A DNA stretch of 64,000 nucleotides from Pseudomonas asturiensis (GCF_900143095.1 NZ_FRDA01000021.1:25769-89768); one strand, 5' to 3'; counted from the first letter of the stretch, positions 18,770 through 30,491 are shown. The notes: generated from the letters alone by a model not told the origin. Numbers and translations are program-made.

Positions 18770-21301
18770 TTAGAGGCTGCGAGCCACTTGGACCTTCTCG
18801 AAGACTTCGATCTTGTCACCGACCTTGACGTCGTTGTAGCTCTTGACGCCGATACCGCATTCCATGCCGGCACGCACTTCGGCAGCGTCGTCCTTGAAGC
18901 GGCGCAGGGATTCCAGCTCGCCTTCAAAGATAACGATGTCTTCGCGCAGTACACGGATTGGACGGTTACGGTGCACAACGCCTTCCAGAACCATACAACC
19001 TGCGATCGCGCCGAATTTCGGCGAACGGAACACATCGCGGACTTCGGCGATACCCAGGATATTTTCCCGGACGTCGCTGCCAAGCATGCCGGTGAGGGCC
19101 TTCTTGACGTCTTCGATGATGTCGTAGATCACGTTGTAGTAACGCATATCCAGGCCTTCCTGCTCGACGATCTTGCGAGCACCAGCATCGGCACGCACGT
19201 TGAAACCGAACAGTACAGCGTTGGAGGCCAGTGCCAGGTTGGCGTCGCTCTCGGTGATACCACCGACACCGCCACCGACTACGCGCACTTGCACTTCATC
19301 GTTACCCAGGCCGCCGAGGGCGCCCTGCAATGCTTCCAGAGAACCACGGACATCGGATTTGAGGACGATGTTAAGCGTCTTCTTCTCTTCCTGACCCATG
19401 TTCTCGAAGATGTTTTCGAGCTTGCCGGCATGAGCGCGAGCCAGTTTGACTTCGCGGAACTTGCCTTGGCGAAACAGAGCGACTTCACGGGCTTTCTTCT
19501 CGTCAGCCAGTACAGACATCTCGTCGCCAGCGTCCGGCGTGCCATCAAGACCCAGGATTTCGACCGGAATCGAAGGACCTGCTTCTTTGACCGGCTTGCC
19601 GTTCTCGTCGAGCATGGCGCGGATGCGGCCGAAGTTCGAGCCGACCAGCACCATGTCGCCCTGACGCAGCGTACCGTCCTGAACCAGAACCGTCGCAACA
19701 GGGCCACGGCCCTTGTCCAGACGGGACTCGACAACCACACCACGACCAGGAGCCGATGGGGTTGCTTTGAGTTCCAGAACTTCGGCTTGCAACAGGACAG
19801 CTTCGAGCAGTTCGTCGACGCCGGTACCCATTTTCGCGGAAACCGATACGAACGGCGTATCACCGCCCCACTCTTCGGATGTCACGCCGTGAACCGACAA
19901 CTCGCTGCGGATGCGATCGAGATCAGCGCCCGGCTTGTCAATCTTGTTCACTGCAACCACCAGAGGCACGCCAGCAGCAACAGCATGCTGAACCGCTTCA
20001 ATGGTCTGTGGCATCACGCCGTCGTCTGCCGCAACCACCAGGATCACGATGTCGGTCGCCTTGGCACCACGGGCACGCATTGCGGTAAACGCGGCGTGAC
20101 CCGGGGTGTCGAGGAAGGTGACCATGCCGCGCTCGGTTTCTACGTGGTACGCACCGATGTGCTGGGTGATACCACCGGCTTCGCCAGCAGCTACCTTGGC
20201 ACGACGGATGTAGTCGAGCAGGGAAGTCTTACCGTGGTCAACGTGGCCCATTACGGTCACGACAGGTGCACGGGAGAACGTCTCACCTTCGAACTTCAAC
20301 GATTCAGCCAGGGAATCTTCCAGGGCATTGTCGCTGACCAGCGTGACCTTGTGGCCCAGCTCTTCGGCGATCAACTGGGCAGTTTCCTGATCCAGTACCT
20401 GGTTGATGGTCACCGGGGTGCCCATCTTGAACATGAACTTGATGACTTCAGCTGCCTTGACCGACATCTGCGCAGACAACTCGCCGACAGTGATGGTCTC
20501 GCCGATGGCAACGTCACGAACCACAGGACCGGTAGGGCTCTGGAAACCGTGTGCATTGCGCTTCTTCAGCTTGGACTTGCCACGACCGCCACGACGGAAA
20601 CCATCGCTTTCTTCATCGGTGGTGCGAGGGGCAACGCGTGGAGCCGGCGCCTTCTCTTTGACCGAAGCACGATGAGGCGCGTTTTTACGCTCGCCGTCGC
20701 CACCACCGCTGCGACGATTGTTATCGTCGGCGCGCGGTTTGTCCGGACGGCGCTGTTCGTTCTGCTTGTTGCGAACGTCAGCAGACGGTGCTGGAGCAGC
20801 AGCCGCAACCGGGGCGCTTTCACGCACTGGCTCGGCTACCGCAGCAGGCGCTGCGACAGCGTCGTTAGTCGTGGCTTGTGCAGCAGCAGGCTGGCGAGGC
20901 GCTTCTTCTTCGGCGCGACGCTTGGCTTCTTCTTCAGCCTTTTGACGAGCGGCATTTTCTACCGCACGGCGCTCATCCATCTCGCGCTTGCGCTCGGCTT
21001 CGATTTCTTCCGGGCTACGCTGCACGAAGACTTTCTTCTTGCGCACTTCAACGCTGATGCTCTTGCTGCCAGCAACGCGCAGGGTGCTGGTGGTCTTGCG
21101 CTGCAAAGTGATCTTGCGCGGCTCTTCCACCTTGGCCTTGTGACCGCTTTTCAAATGCGTCAACAGGGCTTGTTTCTCGTTATCGGTCACAACTTGCTCG
21201 GCGGCGGTGTGCGGCAGACCTGCCTCACGCATCTGCTGTAACAGGCGCTCTACCGGTGTGTCGACCACTTTGGCCAGTTCTTTCACCGTGACTTGCGTCA
21301 T
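18770..21301 (-). CDS. infB: Translation initiation factor IF-2
   Basis: IF-2 is the GTPase that brings initiator tRNA to the 30S subunit. The 843-residue protein has two N-terminal IF2 assembly motifs (VKELAKVVDTPVERLLQQM at the very start, VGELSAQMSVKAAEVIKFMF near 275) and a long charged, Ala/Pro-rich linker. The G domain follows with GHVDHGKT at about 350, DTPGHAAF near 396 and NKIDKPGAD near 450, then the C-terminal initiator-tRNA domain. It lies directly after nusA. Internal in-frame starts that could give a shorter isoform, as in enterics, were not assessed. Confidence 0.98.
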   Translation of the reverse strand: MTQVTVKELAKVVDTPVERLLQQMREAGLPHTAAEQVVTDNEKQALLTHLKSGHKAKVEEPRKITLQRKTTSTLRVAGSKSISVEVRKKKVFVQRSPEEIEAERKREMDERRAVENAARQKAEEEAKRRAEEEAPRQPAAAQATTNDAVAAPAAVAEPVRESAPVAAAAPAPSADVRNKQNEQRRPDKPRADDNNRRSGGGDGERKNAPHRASVKEKAPAPRVAPRTTDEESDGFRRGGRGKSKLKKRNAHGFQSPTGPVVRDVAIGETITVGELSAQMSVKAAEVIKFMFKMGTPVTINQVLDQETAQLIAEELGHKVTLVSDNALEDSLAESLKFEGETFSRAPVVTVMGHVDHGKTSLLDYIRRAKVAAGEAGGITQHIGAYHVETERGMVTFLDTPGHAAFTAMRARGAKATDIVILVVAADDGVMPQTIEAVQHAVAAGVPLVVAVNKIDKPGADLDRIRSELSVHGVTSEEWGGDTPFVSVSAKMGTGVDELLEAVLLQAEVLELKATPSAPGRGVVVESRLDKGRGPVATVLVQDGTLRQGDMVLVGSNFGRIRAMLDENGKPVKEAGPSIPVEILGLDGTPDAGDEMSVLADEKKAREVALFRQGKFREVKLARAHAGKLENIFENMGQEEKKTLNIVLKSDVRGSLEALQGALGGLGNDEVQVRVVGGGVGGITESDANLALASNAVLFGFNVRADAGARKIVEQEGLDMRYYNVIYDIIEDVKKALTGMLGSDVRENILGIAEVRDVFRSPKFGAIAGCMVLEGVVHRNRPIRVLREDIVIFEGELESLRRFKDDAAEVRAGMECGIGVKSYNDVKVGDKIEVFEKVQVARSL

Positions 21302-21328
21302 GCACTTCTCTCCTCAGGCCGCGCCTAC

Positions 21329-22810
21329 TTACTCGAACCAATGGGCTCGGGCGGCCATGATCAACTTGCCGGCACGATCATCGTCAATGCCGTCGATGTC
21401 GAGCAGGTCATCTATAGACTGCTCGGCCAGGTCTTCGCGGGTAACTACGCCGCGCACCGCCAGTTCCATCGCCAAATCCTTGTCCATACCCTCAAGCGAG
21501 AGCAGGTCTTCGGCCGGATGGGCGTCTGCCAGCTTTTCCTCAGTAGCGATGGCTTTAGTCAACAAACGATCCTTGGCACGAGCGCGAAGCTCGTTGACGA
21601 TGTCCTCGTCAAAGCCGTCGATGTTGAGCATTTCTTCCAACGGTACGTAGGCAATCTCTTCCAGGCTGGTGAAGCCTTCATCAACCAGAACCTGTGCCAG
21701 TTCTTCATCGACTTCCAGCTCGTCGATGAAATTGCGCAGGATGTCGCCGGTTTCAGCTTGCTGCTTGGCCTGGATGTCCGATTCGGTCATTACGTTCAGG
21801 GTCCAGCCAGTCAGCTGACTTGCCAGACGCACGTTCTGACCGCCACGACCAATCGCCTGGGCCAGGTTGTCCGCGCCAACCGCGATATCCATTGCATGCG
21901 CATCTTCATCTACGATGATTGCCGCTACTTCTGCAGGGGACATTGCATTGATCACGAACTGTGCCGGGTTATCGTCCCAAAGCACGATATCCACACGCTC
22001 GCCACCCAGCTCGCCGGAAACAGCCTGAACTCGCGAACCACGCATGCCGATGCAGGCGCCTTGCGGGTCGATTCGTTTGTCCTTGGAGCGAACAGCGATT
22101 TTTGCACGCGAACCCGGGTCACGGGAGGCAGCCATCACCTCGATCAGACCTTCGGCAATTTCCGGTACTTCGATACGGAAAAGCTCGATCAGCATCTCTG
22201 GCGCAGTACGCGACAAGATCAGCTGAGGGCCACGGTTTTCGGTGCGAATTTCCTTGAGCAGCGCCCGAACGCGAACACCCACCCGGAAAGTCTCCCGGGA
22301 AATGATGTCTTCACGAGCCAGCAGTGCTTCGGCATTGTTACCAAGGTCAACGATGACATTGTCACGTGTAACCTTTTTAACAGTACCGGAAATGATTTCG
22401 CCCAGACGCTCACGGTAGGCATCGACAACCTGAGCGCGCTCAGCTTCACGAACCTTCTGCACAATGACTTGCTTGGCGGTCTGTGCGGCAATACGGCCGA
22501 ACTCGATGGAGTCGATTTTTTCTTCGATCAGATCGCCTGCAACGGCACCCGGCTTTTTGGCCTGGGCCTGATCAACGGCCAACTCGTAAGCCGGATCGTC
22601 CAGATCTTCGTCTTCGACCACTGTCCAGCGACGGAAAGTTTCGTAGTTACCCGTGTGACGGTTGATTTCCACACGCAGTTCAACTTCATCTTCAAAACGT
22701 TTCTTGGTAGCAGTGGCAAGAGCCAGCTCCAGCGCTTCAAAAATTACACCTGCCGGAACGCCCTTTTCATTGGACACCGACTCAACAACCAGCAGTACTT
22801 CTTTGCTCAT
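21329..22810 (-). CDS. nusA: Transcription termination/antitermination factor NusA
   Basis: NusA binds RNA polymerase and controls pausing, termination and antitermination. The start MSKEVLLVVE gives 493 residues, the family norm; the ATG seven codons upstream adds non-family residues. There is an N-terminal RNAP-binding domain, an S1 domain (about 135-200), two KH domains (ACIGMRGSRVQAV near 240 and IGRGGQNVRLA near 310) and two C-terminal acidic helix-hairpin repeats (VDEELAQVLVDEGFTSLEEI and the matching later copy). Operon order rimP-nusA-infB. Confidence 0.98.
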   Translation of the reverse strand: MSKEVLLVVESVSNEKGVPAGVIFEALELALATATKKRFEDEVELRVEINRHTGNYETFRRWTVVEDEDLDDPAYELAVDQAQAKKPGAVAGDLIEEKIDSIEFGRIAAQTAKQVIVQKVREAERAQVVDAYRERLGEIISGTVKKVTRDNVIVDLGNNAEALLAREDIISRETFRVGVRVRALLKEIRTENRGPQLILSRTAPEMLIELFRIEVPEIAEGLIEVMAASRDPGSRAKIAVRSKDKRIDPQGACIGMRGSRVQAVSGELGGERVDIVLWDDNPAQFVINAMSPAEVAAIIVDEDAHAMDIAVGADNLAQAIGRGGQNVRLASQLTGWTLNVMTESDIQAKQQAETGDILRNFIDELEVDEELAQVLVDEGFTSLEEIAYVPLEEMLNIDGFDEDIVNELRARAKDRLLTKAIATEEKLADAHPAEDLLSLEGMDKDLAMELAVRGVVTREDLAEQSIDDLLDIDGIDDDRAGKLIMAARAHWFE

Positions 22811-22869
22811 CGTACGCCTCGCCTTTCGCAAGCCATTGGATCCGCGGGATCCGCAGTATCTGGCACGTC

Positions 22870-23328
22870 TCAGTCAAACGTGGGAATAATGTTGGCCTTG
22901 TCGATCAAGTCGATCGGCAACAGGAATTCATGGTCTTCTACCTGCACCACGACATCCTGCTCCTCCACCCCGCGGAGAAGGCCTTGAAAGTTGCGTCGGC
23001 CTTCAAAGGGCGAGCGCAGCTTTATTTTCACTTGTTCCCCAGCGTGCAAGGCAAACTGTTCAAGAGTGAACAGTGGGCGGTCCATGCCGGGAGAAGACAC
23101 CTCAAGCGTGTATTCGGCAGCGATTGGATCTTCTACGTCCAACACACCACTGATCTGGCGACTGACGATTTCGCAGTCCTCCACCAGAACACCACCTTCC
23201 TTGTCGATATAAATGCGCAGCAGTGAATGTCGGCCCTGGGAAAGAAACTCTATTCCCCAGCATTGATAGCCAAGAGCCTCGACCACCGGGGCCAACAAGG
23301 CCTGCAACTGTTCTAGCTTGCTCGACAC
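22870..23328 (-). CDS. rimP: Ribosome maturation factor RimP
   Basis: RimP helps 30S assembly. I choose the GTG at 23328 (SSKLEQLQALL, 152 residues) over the ATG six codons upstream: a GAGGGGG ribosome site lies the right distance before the GTG and the family begins there. Typical blocks are GYQCWGIEF, LRIYIDKEGGV, YTLEVSSPGMDRPLF and IKLRSPFEGRRNFQG. It is the first protein gene of the nusA operon, downstream of two tRNA genes. Confidence 0.95.
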   Translation of the reverse strand: MSSKLEQLQALLAPVVEALGYQCWGIEFLSQGRHSLLRIYIDKEGGVLVEDCEIVSRQISGVLDVEDPIAAEYTLEVSSPGMDRPLFTLEQFALHAGEQVKIKLRSPFEGRRNFQGLLRGVEEQDVVVQVEDHEFLLPIDLIDKANIIPTFD

Positions 23329-23356
23329 CTGAACCCCCTCGTGCATGCTTTAAAAA

Positions 23357-23380
23357 TAAAAAAATGGGCAAAAGCCCATC
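23357..23380 (-). terminator. Leader hairpin with T-tail upstream of rimP
   Basis: ATGGGC (23364-23369) and GCCCAT (23374-23379) form a six-bp stem; the plus-strand A-run at 23355-23363 is a T-tail on the minus strand. It sits between tRNA-fMet and rimP, so it can terminate the tRNA transcript or attenuate the rimP-nusA operon. Confidence 0.65.
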
Positions 23381-23426
23381 CATGAGAACGCCGCTGAACA
23401 TCGACGTCATGTACTGTCCAGCTAAC

Positions 23427-23449
23427 AAAAAGCCCCTGAAAAGGGGCTC
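23427..23449 (-). terminator. Terminator after tRNA-fMet
   Basis: AGCCCC (23431-23436) pairs with GGGGCT (23443-23448), and the plus-strand AAAAA before it gives a T-tail on the minus strand, ten bases past the tRNA 3' end. Confidence 0.7.
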
Positions 23450-23458
23450 CGCTAAAAC

Positions 23459-23535
<77 letters not shown>

Positions 23536-23599
23536 ACAAAGCTGGGGCGGAAGTATACGACCGATCCATCTATGGGTCAATCGAACATCCACCTACAAG

Positions 23600-23621
23600 A
23601 AAGCCCGCTAGTGCGGGCCTT
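23600..23621 (-). terminator. Terminator after tRNA-Leu
   Basis: GCCCGC (23603-23608) pairs with GCGGGC (23613-23618), followed on the minus strand by a TTTCTT tract. It lies 11 bases downstream of tRNA-Leu. Confidence 0.65.
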
Positions 23622-23631
23622 CTTGTTAATT

Positions 23632-23717
23632 TGGTACCGAGAAGGGGACTCGAACCCCTACACCCTACGGGCACAACCACCTCAAGGTTGCGTGTCTACC
23701 AATTCCACCACCTCGGC
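23632..23717 (-). tRNA. tRNA-Leu (anticodon GAG)
   Basis: An 86-base class II tRNA on the minus strand, starting GCCGAGGTGGTGG with D-loop AATTGGTAGACACG, anticodon loop TTGAGGT (GAG at 23681-23683), a long variable arm and T-loop GGTTCGAGTCC, with encoded CCA at the end. It lies downstream of secG and upstream of tRNA-fMet. Confidence 0.95.
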
Positions 23718-23762
23718 ATTACAACTCTTTTTGGCGACCTCATTAACATCGCCTGAATTCTT

Positions 23763-24143
23763 TTACTTCTGCTCTGGAGCTTGAGGTACGTCAGCTGGAA
23801 CAACCGCTGGCTTTTGCCCTTCGAGCACCGGAACATCATCTGCTGCCGGCTTTTGCTTGACTTCCAGTACCGCTGGATCTGGCAACCCTACCTGAGTCAG
23901 CTGTTGAGCTTTCTCTTTAGCAAAGTAACCTAACCCCAAGCTGGTTATGAAGAAACAGGCGGCAAGTATAGCAGTAAACTTACTAAGAAAGGTAGAGGTT
24001 CCTTGCCCTCCGAAGACAGTATTTGATGCACCGGCTCCGAAAGACGCACCTGCGTCCGCACCTTTACCCTGCTGCAGCAATACCAGGGCAACAACGCCCA
24101 AAGCGCCCAACAGATGAAAAACGACTACGACTGTTTCCAGCAT
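23763..24143 (-). CDS. secG: Preprotein translocase subunit SecG
   Basis: SecG is the small inner-membrane subunit of SecYEG. The start MLETVVVVFHLL gives 126 residues; earlier in-frame codons lie in tpiA. Two membrane helices (about 3-22 and 53-73) frame the conserved LLQQGKGADAGASFGAGASNT loop. The tail is rich in Pro, Val and Gln and is cytoplasmic or variable. The start lies five bases after the tpiA stop. Confidence 0.95.
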   Translation of the reverse strand: MLETVVVVFHLLGALGVVALVLLQQGKGADAGASFGAGASNTVFGGQGTSTFLSKFTAILAACFFITSLGLGYFAKEKAQQLTQVGLPDPAVLEVKQKPAADDVPVLEGQKPAVVPADVPQAPEQK

Positions 24144-24147
24144 TTTT

Positions 24148-24903
24148 TCAGTTTCCCGCGGCGCGACAGATCGCACCGAACTCATCTGCATTCAGGGAGG
24201 CACCACCAATGAGCCCCCCATCGATATCCGGCATGCTGAATAGTTCGACCGCATTGGCCGACTTCACGCTGCCGCCATAAAGAAGACGCACGCCTTGTGC
24301 GACTTCAGCATTCTGTTTCGCCAGTTGCGCACGAATGGCTGCGTGCACTTCCTGCGCCTCTTGAGGCGAAGCGGTCAACCCGGTGCCGATGGCCCAGACT
24401 GGCTCGTAAGCGATTACTGCGTTGAAAAACACATCAACGCCCAACTCGGCGATGACGCTATCGAGCTGCTGCCCGACGACTTCGAGAGTCCGACCAGCCT
24501 GACGCTCTTCAAGGGTCTCGCCAATGCAGAGCACCGGCGTCAAACCACTTTTCTGAATAGCGGCAAACTTGCTGTTCAGAACATCATCACGCTCGCCAAT
24601 CAACTGACGACGCTCGGAGTGCCCAACCAACACCAGCTTGCAACCCGCATCAGCCAGCTGACTGGAAGCGATTTCGCCTGTCAGCGCGCCCTGCTCAGCC
24701 TGTGTCGCCGCATCCTGAGCACCGACGATGATCGAAGTGGCTTCAAGCCCCTTGACCGCCTGCTCGATGAACAGAGTCGACGGCATTACAGCAACATCGA
24801 CATTACCCGGCATCGATTGCAGGGCAAGACCCTTGATCAGCTCAGCGACGCTGGCGCGGGTACCGTGCATTTTCCAGTTACCAGCTACCATTGGGCGACG
24901 CAT
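24148..24903 (-). CDS. tpiA: Triosephosphate isomerase
   Basis: TpiA interconverts dihydroxyacetone phosphate and glyceraldehyde 3-phosphate. Catalytic residues are visible: Lys11 in AGNWKMHG, His near 95 in VGHSERR and Glu near 167 in AYEPVWAIGTG. The phosphate loop LYGGSVKSAN is also there. Length 251 is standard. It sits between glmM and secG. Confidence 0.97.
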   Translation of the reverse strand: MRRPMVAGNWKMHGTRASVAELIKGLALQSMPGNVDVAVMPSTLFIEQAVKGLEATSIIVGAQDAATQAEQGALTGEIASSQLADAGCKLVLVGHSERRQLIGERDDVLNSKFAAIQKSGLTPVLCIGETLEERQAGRTLEVVGQQLDSVIAELGVDVFFNAVIAYEPVWAIGTGLTASPQEAQEVHAAIRAQLAKQNAEVAQGVRLLYGGSVKSANAVELFSMPDIDGGLIGGASLNADEFGAICRAAGN

Positions 24904-24969
24904 GCTACACCTCGTGGGTCAAAGTGGGCGCAGATGTTACCCAACAGTTCAGGCACTGGCAAGCCGAAA

Positions 24970-26313
24970 TCAGGCGCAAACGTCAGCAACGAGTTTCGCG
25001 AGCTCTTCTGCGTAGGCCTTGACCTGCGCTTCGTCTTCGCCTTCGACCATCACACGCACCAACGGCTCAGTCCCGGACTTGCGCAAAAGAACCCGACCAC
25101 GACCCGACATCTGCTCGGTAACCCGCGCACAGGCCTCTTGCACCGAAGGGTGTGAAACAGGGTCGACACCCTCACCACCGAACCGCACATTGATCAGTAC
25201 CTGCGGGCATTTACGCAATCTCAGGCGCGCCTCTGCCAGACTGATGCCGCTGCGACGCAACGCCAGGATCACCTGCAGCGCCGCAATGATGGCATCGCCG
25301 GTGGTGGCGTGCTGGAAGCACACGATGTGCCCGGAGTTCTCACCGCCAATCTGCCAGTTGCGTTCAAGCAGCTCGGCAATGACGTAACGATCGCCGACAT
25401 TGGCGCGCACGAACGGAATGTTCTGCTCGGCCAGCGCCAGCTCAAGTCCCAGGTTACTCATCAGCGTTCCAACCACACCGCCCTGCAAGCGACCTCGCTC
25501 ATGCAGGTCACGCGCGATGATGTAGAGCAACTCGTCACCATCGACGATGGTGCCCGTGTGATCGACCATCAGGACGCGATCGCCATCACCATCGAAACCG
25601 ATACCCATGTCGGCCTTCTCGGCCAGCACGGCAGCCTGCAGGGCCTCCATGTGGGTAGAGCCGCAGTTCTTGTTGATGTTGAGCCCGTCTGGCTGCGCGG
25701 AAAGCACAACAACCTGCGCGCCCAGCTCACGAAAGACGTTGGGCGCGACCTTGTAAGTAGCGCCATGCGCGCAGTCGATGACCACCTTGAGCCCGGCGAA
25801 GTCGGTACTGGTCGGCACGCTGCTTTTGCAGAATTCGATATAACGACCGGCTGCGTCGTTGATACGCGAGACCTTACCCAGGTTTTCAGACTCGGCAACG
25901 GTCATCGGCGCATCGAGCAATTCTTCGATCATCATCTCGATTTCGTCAGGCAGCTTCGTGCCCTGACCGGAAAAGAACTTGATACCGTTATCGTAATGCG
26001 GGTTGTGCGACGCGCTGATCACGATGCCCGCTTCGGCGTGAAAGGTTCGCGTCAGGTAGGCAATGGCAGGCGTGGGCATCGGACCCAGCAGCATCACGTC
26101 AGCGCCGGCAGCCGACAATCCGGCCTCGAGGGCAGACTCGAACATATAGCCGGAGATACGCGTGTCCTTGCCGACAAGAATCCGGCAGGTGCCCAGCTTA
26201 CGGAAGGCCATGCCTGCCGCCCAACCCAGCTTGAGCATGAAGTCAGGCGTGATAGGGAACTGCCCCACGCGACCGCGAATGCCGTCGGTTCCGAAATATT
26301 TTCTGGTACTCAT
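24970..26313 (-). CDS. glmM: Phosphoglucosamine mutase
   Basis: GlmM converts glucosamine 6-phosphate to glucosamine 1-phosphate for peptidoglycan and LPS. The start MSTRKYFGTDGIRG gives 447 residues; an ATG 14 codons earlier is not family-like. The phosphoserine loop ISASHNPHYDNG lies near residue 100, the metal loop GFDGDGDRV near 243, and the sugar-binding GEENSGHI-type segment appears as GGENSGHIV near 325. It lies 16 bases after folP. Confidence 0.96.
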   Translation of the reverse strand: MSTRKYFGTDGIRGRVGQFPITPDFMLKLGWAAGMAFRKLGTCRILVGKDTRISGYMFESALEAGLSAAGADVMLLGPMPTPAIAYLTRTFHAEAGIVISASHNPHYDNGIKFFSGQGTKLPDEIEMMIEELLDAPMTVAESENLGKVSRINDAAGRYIEFCKSSVPTSTDFAGLKVVIDCAHGATYKVAPNVFRELGAQVVVLSAQPDGLNINKNCGSTHMEALQAAVLAEKADMGIGFDGDGDRVLMVDHTGTIVDGDELLYIIARDLHERGRLQGGVVGTLMSNLGLELALAEQNIPFVRANVGDRYVIAELLERNWQIGGENSGHIVCFQHATTGDAIIAALQVILALRRSGISLAEARLRLRKCPQVLINVRFGGEGVDPVSHPSVQEACARVTEQMSGRGRVLLRKSGTEPLVRVMVEGEDEAQVKAYAEELAKLVADVCA

Positions 26314-26329
26314 GGATGCCCCACTGTTG

Positions 26330-27181
26330 TTATTCAGCTGCTTCGACAGCTGCAATCATGCGCACCACGTCCACCGTTTCGGCGACATCGTGCACACGCA
26401 AAATTCTTGCACCTTTGGTCATGGCCAGTGCAGCCAGCGCCAGACCACCATACAAACGCTCATCCACCGGGCGACCCAGCACAGCACCAATCATGCTCTT
26501 GCGCGACACACCGACAAGCAGCGGGCGACCAAGGGCATGCAGGGCTTCCATGTGCCTGAACAGACTCAGGTTGTGGTCGAGGGTTTTCGCAAAACCAAAC
26601 CCGGGATCAAGAATGATCCGGCTGCGGTCGATGCCGACGGCTTCGCATCGCTCAATTCGCTCCACAAGAAAAGCACCGACCTCACCGACGAGGTCTTCAT
26701 AGCGTGGATTATCCTGCATATCGCCAGGCTCACCCAGCATATGCATCAGGCATACGGGCAAGCCCGTTGCGGCAGCCGCCTCCAGCGCTCCGGGTCGCCG
26801 CAGAGAGCGGACATCATTGATCAGACCCGCCCCCAGCCTGGCAGATTCGAGCATGACGCCTGGCGTAGACGTATCGACCGAGATGATCACGTCCAGCTCG
26901 CGAGCGATAAGCTCCACCAGCGGCGCGACGCGCTCCACCTCTTCAGCGGGTGAGACCGGACGAGCCCCCGGACGCGTTGACTCCCCGCCGATATCGATCA
27001 GCGTGGCGCCCGCAGCGACCATGGACTGGGCATGACGCAACGCAGCATCGAGCTGACTGTAGCGACCACCATCAGAGAACGAGTCGGGGGTAGCGTTGAG
27101 GATGCCCATCACGTGCGTATGGGCCAAATCAAGAACCCGGTTGCCGCAAGGCAACCGGGTCGGGTACAGCGCAGAAGTCAT
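26330..27181 (-). CDS. folP: Dihydropteroate synthase
   Basis: FolP joins p-aminobenzoate to the pterin pyrophosphate in folate synthesis and is the sulfonamide target. The two signatures are present: MGILNATPDSFSDGG (about 25-39) and GGESTRPGA (about 64-72). DPGFGFAKT near 193 and GVSRKSM near 224 complete the TIM-barrel site. Length 283 is normal. It follows ftsH by eight bases, as in many gammaproteobacteria. Confidence 0.97.
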   Translation of the reverse strand: MTSALYPTRLPCGNRVLDLAHTHVMGILNATPDSFSDGGRYSQLDAALRHAQSMVAAGATLIDIGGESTRPGARPVSPAEEVERVAPLVELIARELDVIISVDTSTPGVMLESARLGAGLINDVRSLRRPGALEAAAATGLPVCLMHMLGEPGDMQDNPRYEDLVGEVGAFLVERIERCEAVGIDRSRIILDPGFGFAKTLDHNLSLFRHMEALHALGRPLLVGVSRKSMIGAVLGRPVDERLYGGLALAALAMTKGARILRVHDVAETVDVVRMIAAVEAAE

Positions 27182-27189
27182 GTCAGGCC

Positions 27190-29094
<1,905 letters not shown>

Positions 29095-29287
29095 ATCGTT
29101 CAATTAGCTACCCTCTGAAGCAAGCTCCACGCAGCAAGCGTGCCTCGCATGATATTCACCGGCCTAACTTACTACAGAACCTACAGATGTGGCAGGCGCC
29201 GTCTGTAACCCTTTGTGAAACTTTGACTACGCGATGGTCGAACATGCTGCATCGATAACGCCATTTAAAAAAAGCTATCGCCTGGCA

Positions 29288-29938
29288 TCAAAGACGCTCA
29301 TCGCTGGCCGCGCCTTCGATACCCTTGAAGCCACGACCCAGCAGGTACTGCTCACGGGATCGATCACGCGACGACAACGGCTTTCGCATCTGCACCTTGT
29401 CGAACAGCTTGCGGATGTCTTTGTGATACACGTCGAAGCCTTCACCCTGGAAGACCTTGATGAGGAAATCGCCACCCGGACGCAAAACCCGGCCAGCCAG
29501 ATCAAGCGCCAACTCACAGAGAAACATCGCCCGCGGCATATCTACAGCGCTCAATCCACTCATATTGGGGGCCATATCGGAAATCACAAGGTCTACCTGT
29601 GTATTACCGACCGCTTCCAGAATTTGTGCGAGCACGGCATCTTCCGTGAAGTCGCCCTGAATGAAGGTCACGTCAGGGATGCTGTCCATTTCAAGGATGT
29701 CGGAAGCGATCAGGCGGCCTTGACCGCCAATCAGACGACTGGTCACCTGCGACCAGCCTCCAGGCGCGGCACCGAGGTCGATCACGGTCATGCCGGGACG
29801 GATGATCTTGTCCTTTTCCTGGATCTCGAGAAGCTTGTAACTGGCACGTGAACGGTAACCGTCCTTCTGCGCCATTTTGACGTACTTGTCGTCGAAGTGT
29901 TCTTTGAGCCAGTTATGGCTTGTCTTGGAACGGGCCAC
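29288..29938 (-). CDS. rlmE: 23S rRNA (uridine-2'-O) methyltransferase RlmE
   Basis: RlmE (FtsJ/RrmJ) methylates U2552 in the A loop of 23S rRNA. I take the GTG at 29938 (ARSKTSHNWL, 216 residues), since AGGTG precedes it and homologues start there; the ATG four codons upstream is the alternative. It has the SAM motif VIDLGAAPGGWSQV, DMAPNMSG and LIKVFQGEG, which include the catalytic K-D-K residues. It is divergent from yhbY and upstream of ftsH. Confidence 0.95.
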   Translation of the reverse strand: MARSKTSHNWLKEHFDDKYVKMAQKDGYRSRASYKLLEIQEKDKIIRPGMTVIDLGAAPGGWSQVTSRLIGGQGRLIASDILEMDSIPDVTFIQGDFTEDAVLAQILEAVGNTQVDLVISDMAPNMSGLSAVDMPRAMFLCELALDLAGRVLRPGGDFLIKVFQGEGFDVYHKDIRKLFDKVQMRKPLSSRDRSREQYLLGRGFKGIEGAASDERL

Positions 29939-30042
29939 GGGGCACCTCAAAAATAAACGAGTCGTGATTAACTGGGCGGTCCCGGACTCGCTCGGGTAAA
30001 CTGGCCGCCGCTTTTTACAAGATCAGACGCAGAGGTCAGATT

Positions 30043-30351
30043 ATGCCGCTCACTCAAGAGCAGAAGAAACAATACAAATCCATTGGCCACCACCTGAAAC
30101 CGGTATTGATCGTGGCTGACAATGGTTTGACTGAAGGTGTGCTGGCAGAGCTTGAACGCGCACTGAGCGATCACGAGCTGATCAAGATCAAGCTCAACAT
30201 CCTCGACCGCGAAAGTCGCTTGCAGGCCATTGCAGAAATCTGCAAAGCCGGCTCGGCGGATCTTGTTCAGGTCATCGGCAAAATGGCGTTGATCTATCGC
30301 AAGAACCCAAAGGTAAACAAGCTGTTGTCCAACGTCCACCGCGCAAACTAA
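30043..30351 (+). CDS. yhbY: CRM-domain RNA-binding protein YhbY
   Basis: A 102-residue single CRM-domain protein linked to pre-50S ribosomal particles. It carries the family pattern LTQEQKKQYKSIGHHLKPV, the NGLTEGVLAELERAL segment, and the GKMALIYRKNPK motif. It is divergent from rlmE, a frequent arrangement that pairs two 50S-related genes. Confidence 0.93.
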   Translation: MPLTQEQKKQYKSIGHHLKPVLIVADNGLTEGVLAELERALSDHELIKIKLNILDRESRLQAIAEICKAGSADLVQVIGKMALIYRKNPKVNKLLSNVHRAN

Positions 30352-30363
30352 AAAAACAGAAGC

Positions 30364-30397
30364 CAGGGCCGCAGATTGCGCGCCCTGCTCCTTTTTT
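30364..30397 (+). terminator. Terminator after yhbY
   Basis: CAGGGC (30364-30369) pairs with GCCCTG (30382-30387), extended by GC-rich bases in between, and is followed by CTCCTTTTTT. This fits a rho-independent end for yhbY. Confidence 0.55.
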
Positions 30398-30491
30398 ACG
30401 CAACTTCGCTTGTCTTCAGGTCGTTCAGACCCGCTATCACACACTACCGCCAAGATCCTCAAGGCAGATGCCGAAAGGACCAGGCAGTTGC